The notes beneath the pieces were generated by a model. The model was not told where the DNA came from, did not search any database, and saw nothing but the letters and a program-made list of their open reading frames with translations. The position numbers and the translations under genes are program-made. From Pseudolachnospira sp964507035 (GTDB taxonomy: Bacteria > Bacillota > Clostridia > Lachnospirales > Lachnospiraceae), in NCBI GenBank assembly GCA_964507035.1, contig CAZDOQ010000087.1, positions 1 through 6,348 of the forward strand: a stretch of 6,348 nt of DNA, read 5' to 3'. This document shows, in pieces, positions 5,394 to 6,348 of this stretch; the stretch's first letter is position 1, and the number at the start of each line of letters is the position of its first letter.

Positions 5394-6348
5394 ATGATTG
5401 GCTATTATCTGGAAAACGACGAGTTTGAATACGATGTCCAGGGGCTTTTGATGGCCTTTTACCCGGGGGAAGAGCTGGCCAAAAACCCGGGGGAGGAACC
5501 GGAAATTTCCGTGCACATTCCGGACCCGGGCCCCGGCAGCCACACGGAGCGGAAGAACCGGCTGAAGCGGGATCTGTACCGGGAACTGTCCCGGCGCACC
5601 GGCAAGATCCTGCCCTGGGGCACCCTTACCGGCATCCGCCCCACTAAGCTGGCCATGGGAAAGCTGGAGGAGGGGACTTCCGATGAGGAGATTCTCCGGT
5701 TTCTCCGGGAGGAGTATCTGGTGGGGGAGGAAAGGTCCCGGCTGTCTTTGGAGATTGCCCGCCGGGAAAAGGAAATTCTCCGGGCCATCGACTATGAGAA
5801 GGGGTACAGCCTGTACATTGGCATTCCTTTTTGCCCCACCACCTGTCTGTACTGTTCCTTCACTTCCTACCCCATGACCAAGTGGGCCCCCCGGATGGGA
5901 GAGTATCTGGACGCTCTGTCCCAGGAGATCCAGTGGACCGCCCGGCGGTTCCGGGACCGGAAACTCAACTCCCTCTACATGGGGGGCGGCACTCCCACTT
6001 CCCTGTCTCCGGAGCTGCTGGACCGGCTGCTGGGGGAGGTGTGCCGGAGTTTTGACTTTTCGGATCTGCAGGAGTTTACGGTGGAGGGAGGCCGGCCGGA
6101 CAGCATCACCCGGGAAAAGCTCCAGGTGCTGCGGAACTACCCGGTGACTCGGATTTCCATCAACCCTCAGACCATGAAGGAGGAGACCCTGCGGCTCATT
6201 GGCCGCCGCCACACGGTGGAGGATATCCGCCAGGCCTTTCACCTGGCCCGGGACATGGGATTTGACAACATCAATATGGACATGATCCTGGGGCTGCCCC
6301 AGGAGACCCAGGCGGATGTGGAGCGGACGGTGGAGGAGATTGAAACGC
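5394..6348 (+). CDS. hemZ: Oxygen-independent coproporphyrinogen III dehydrogenase-like protein HemZ, N-terminal 318 residues (3' truncated by window)
   Basis: Radical-SAM protein of the HemN/HemW/HemZ group. The frame stays open to the right edge with no stop, so the end is missing (HemZ is typically near 490-500 residues). The HemZ-type N-terminal domain (about 1-135) starts MIGYYLENDEFEYDVQGL; it is followed by the 4Fe-4S/SAM motif YIGIPFCPTTCLYCSF with C147, C151 and C154. Further on are the SAM-contacting GGGTPTSL (197-204), VEGGRPDSI (230-238), a HemZ hallmark distinct from the EIDP-type block of HemN, then RISINPQTM, IGRRHT and NMDMILGLP. An in-frame TGA at 5379-5381 leaves ATG 5394 as the first usable start. 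It has no good Shine-Dalgarno (only GAGACGG), which suggests coupling to the hydrolase 7 nt upstream. The expected activity is anaerobic oxidative decarboxylation of coproporphyrinogen III, but the true role in Clostridia with incomplete haem pathways is uncertain. Confidence 0.93.
   Translation, partial: MIGYYLENDEFEYDVQGLLMAFYPGEELAKNPGEEPEISVHIPDPGPGSHTERKNRLKRDLYRELSRRTGKILPWGTLTGIRPTKLAMGKLEEGTSDEEILRFLREEYLVGEERSRLSLEIARREKEILRAIDYEKGYSLYIGIPFCPTTCLYCSFTSYPMTKWAPRMGEYLDALSQEIQWTARRFRDRKLNSLYMGGGTPTSLSPELLDRLLGEVCRSFDFSDLQEFTVEGGRPDSITREKLQVLRNYPVTRISINPQTMKEETLRLIGRRHTVEDIRQAFHLARDMGFDNINMDMILGLPQETQADVERTVEEIET

Noticed and set aside
5373..6242. 289-codon minus-strand open frame across the hemZ region.
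   Set aside because: The plus-strand HemZ frame carries the radical-SAM motifs across the whole stretch; the antisense product is low-complexity Pro/Gln/Leu-rich sequence.

Overview
The window looks like a stretch of ordinary housekeeping chromosome from a GC-rich, anaerobic member of the Clostridia, most likely Lachnospiraceae-like. Three things suggest this: the dnaE-pfkA pairing, the Rel-hydrolase-HemZ cluster, and the protein-level flavour of Rel, PfkA and HemZ. Base composition is clearly GC-rich by eye, with heavy use of CGG for Arg and CTG for Leu. The lineage is an inference from remembered family sequences, not a computed placement.

All five genes lie on the + strand and are tightly packed. 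Region by region: (1) 2-1411 is the 3' part of dnaE, the DNA polymerase III alpha subunit, entered mid-gene. (2) 1412-1452 is a 41-nt AT-rich gap, the only conspicuously AT-rich spot, with a possible -10 element. (3) 1453-2430 is pfkA, ATP-dependent 6-phosphofructokinase. (4) 2460-4751 is a full-length bifunctional Rel, the (p)ppGpp synthetase/hydrolase. (5) 4748-5386 is a small glyoxalase-II-like metallo-beta-lactamase-fold hydrolase whose ATG overlaps the rel stop (ATGA). (6) 5394-6348 is the 5' part of hemZ, a radical-SAM coproporphyrinogen dehydrogenase-like protein cut off by the window edge.

The gaps are 41, 29, -4 and 7 nt and I see no hairpin-plus-T-run terminator, so pfkA-rel-hydrolase-hemZ and possibly dnaE could be one transcription unit. 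The products span replication, glycolysis, the stringent response, small-thioester or related hydrolysis, and tetrapyrrole-type radical chemistry. They do not form one pathway; the arrangement looks like a conserved growth-control neighbourhood.

I found no mobile element, CRISPR array, RNA gene, phage trace or plausible new system. The more interesting points are small: a non-standard residue beside the catalytic Asp of PfkA, a lost allosteric Arg in PfkA, a near-ideal sliding-clamp motif in DnaE, an ambiguous rel start, and a HemZ whose true substrate is uncertain in this type of organism.
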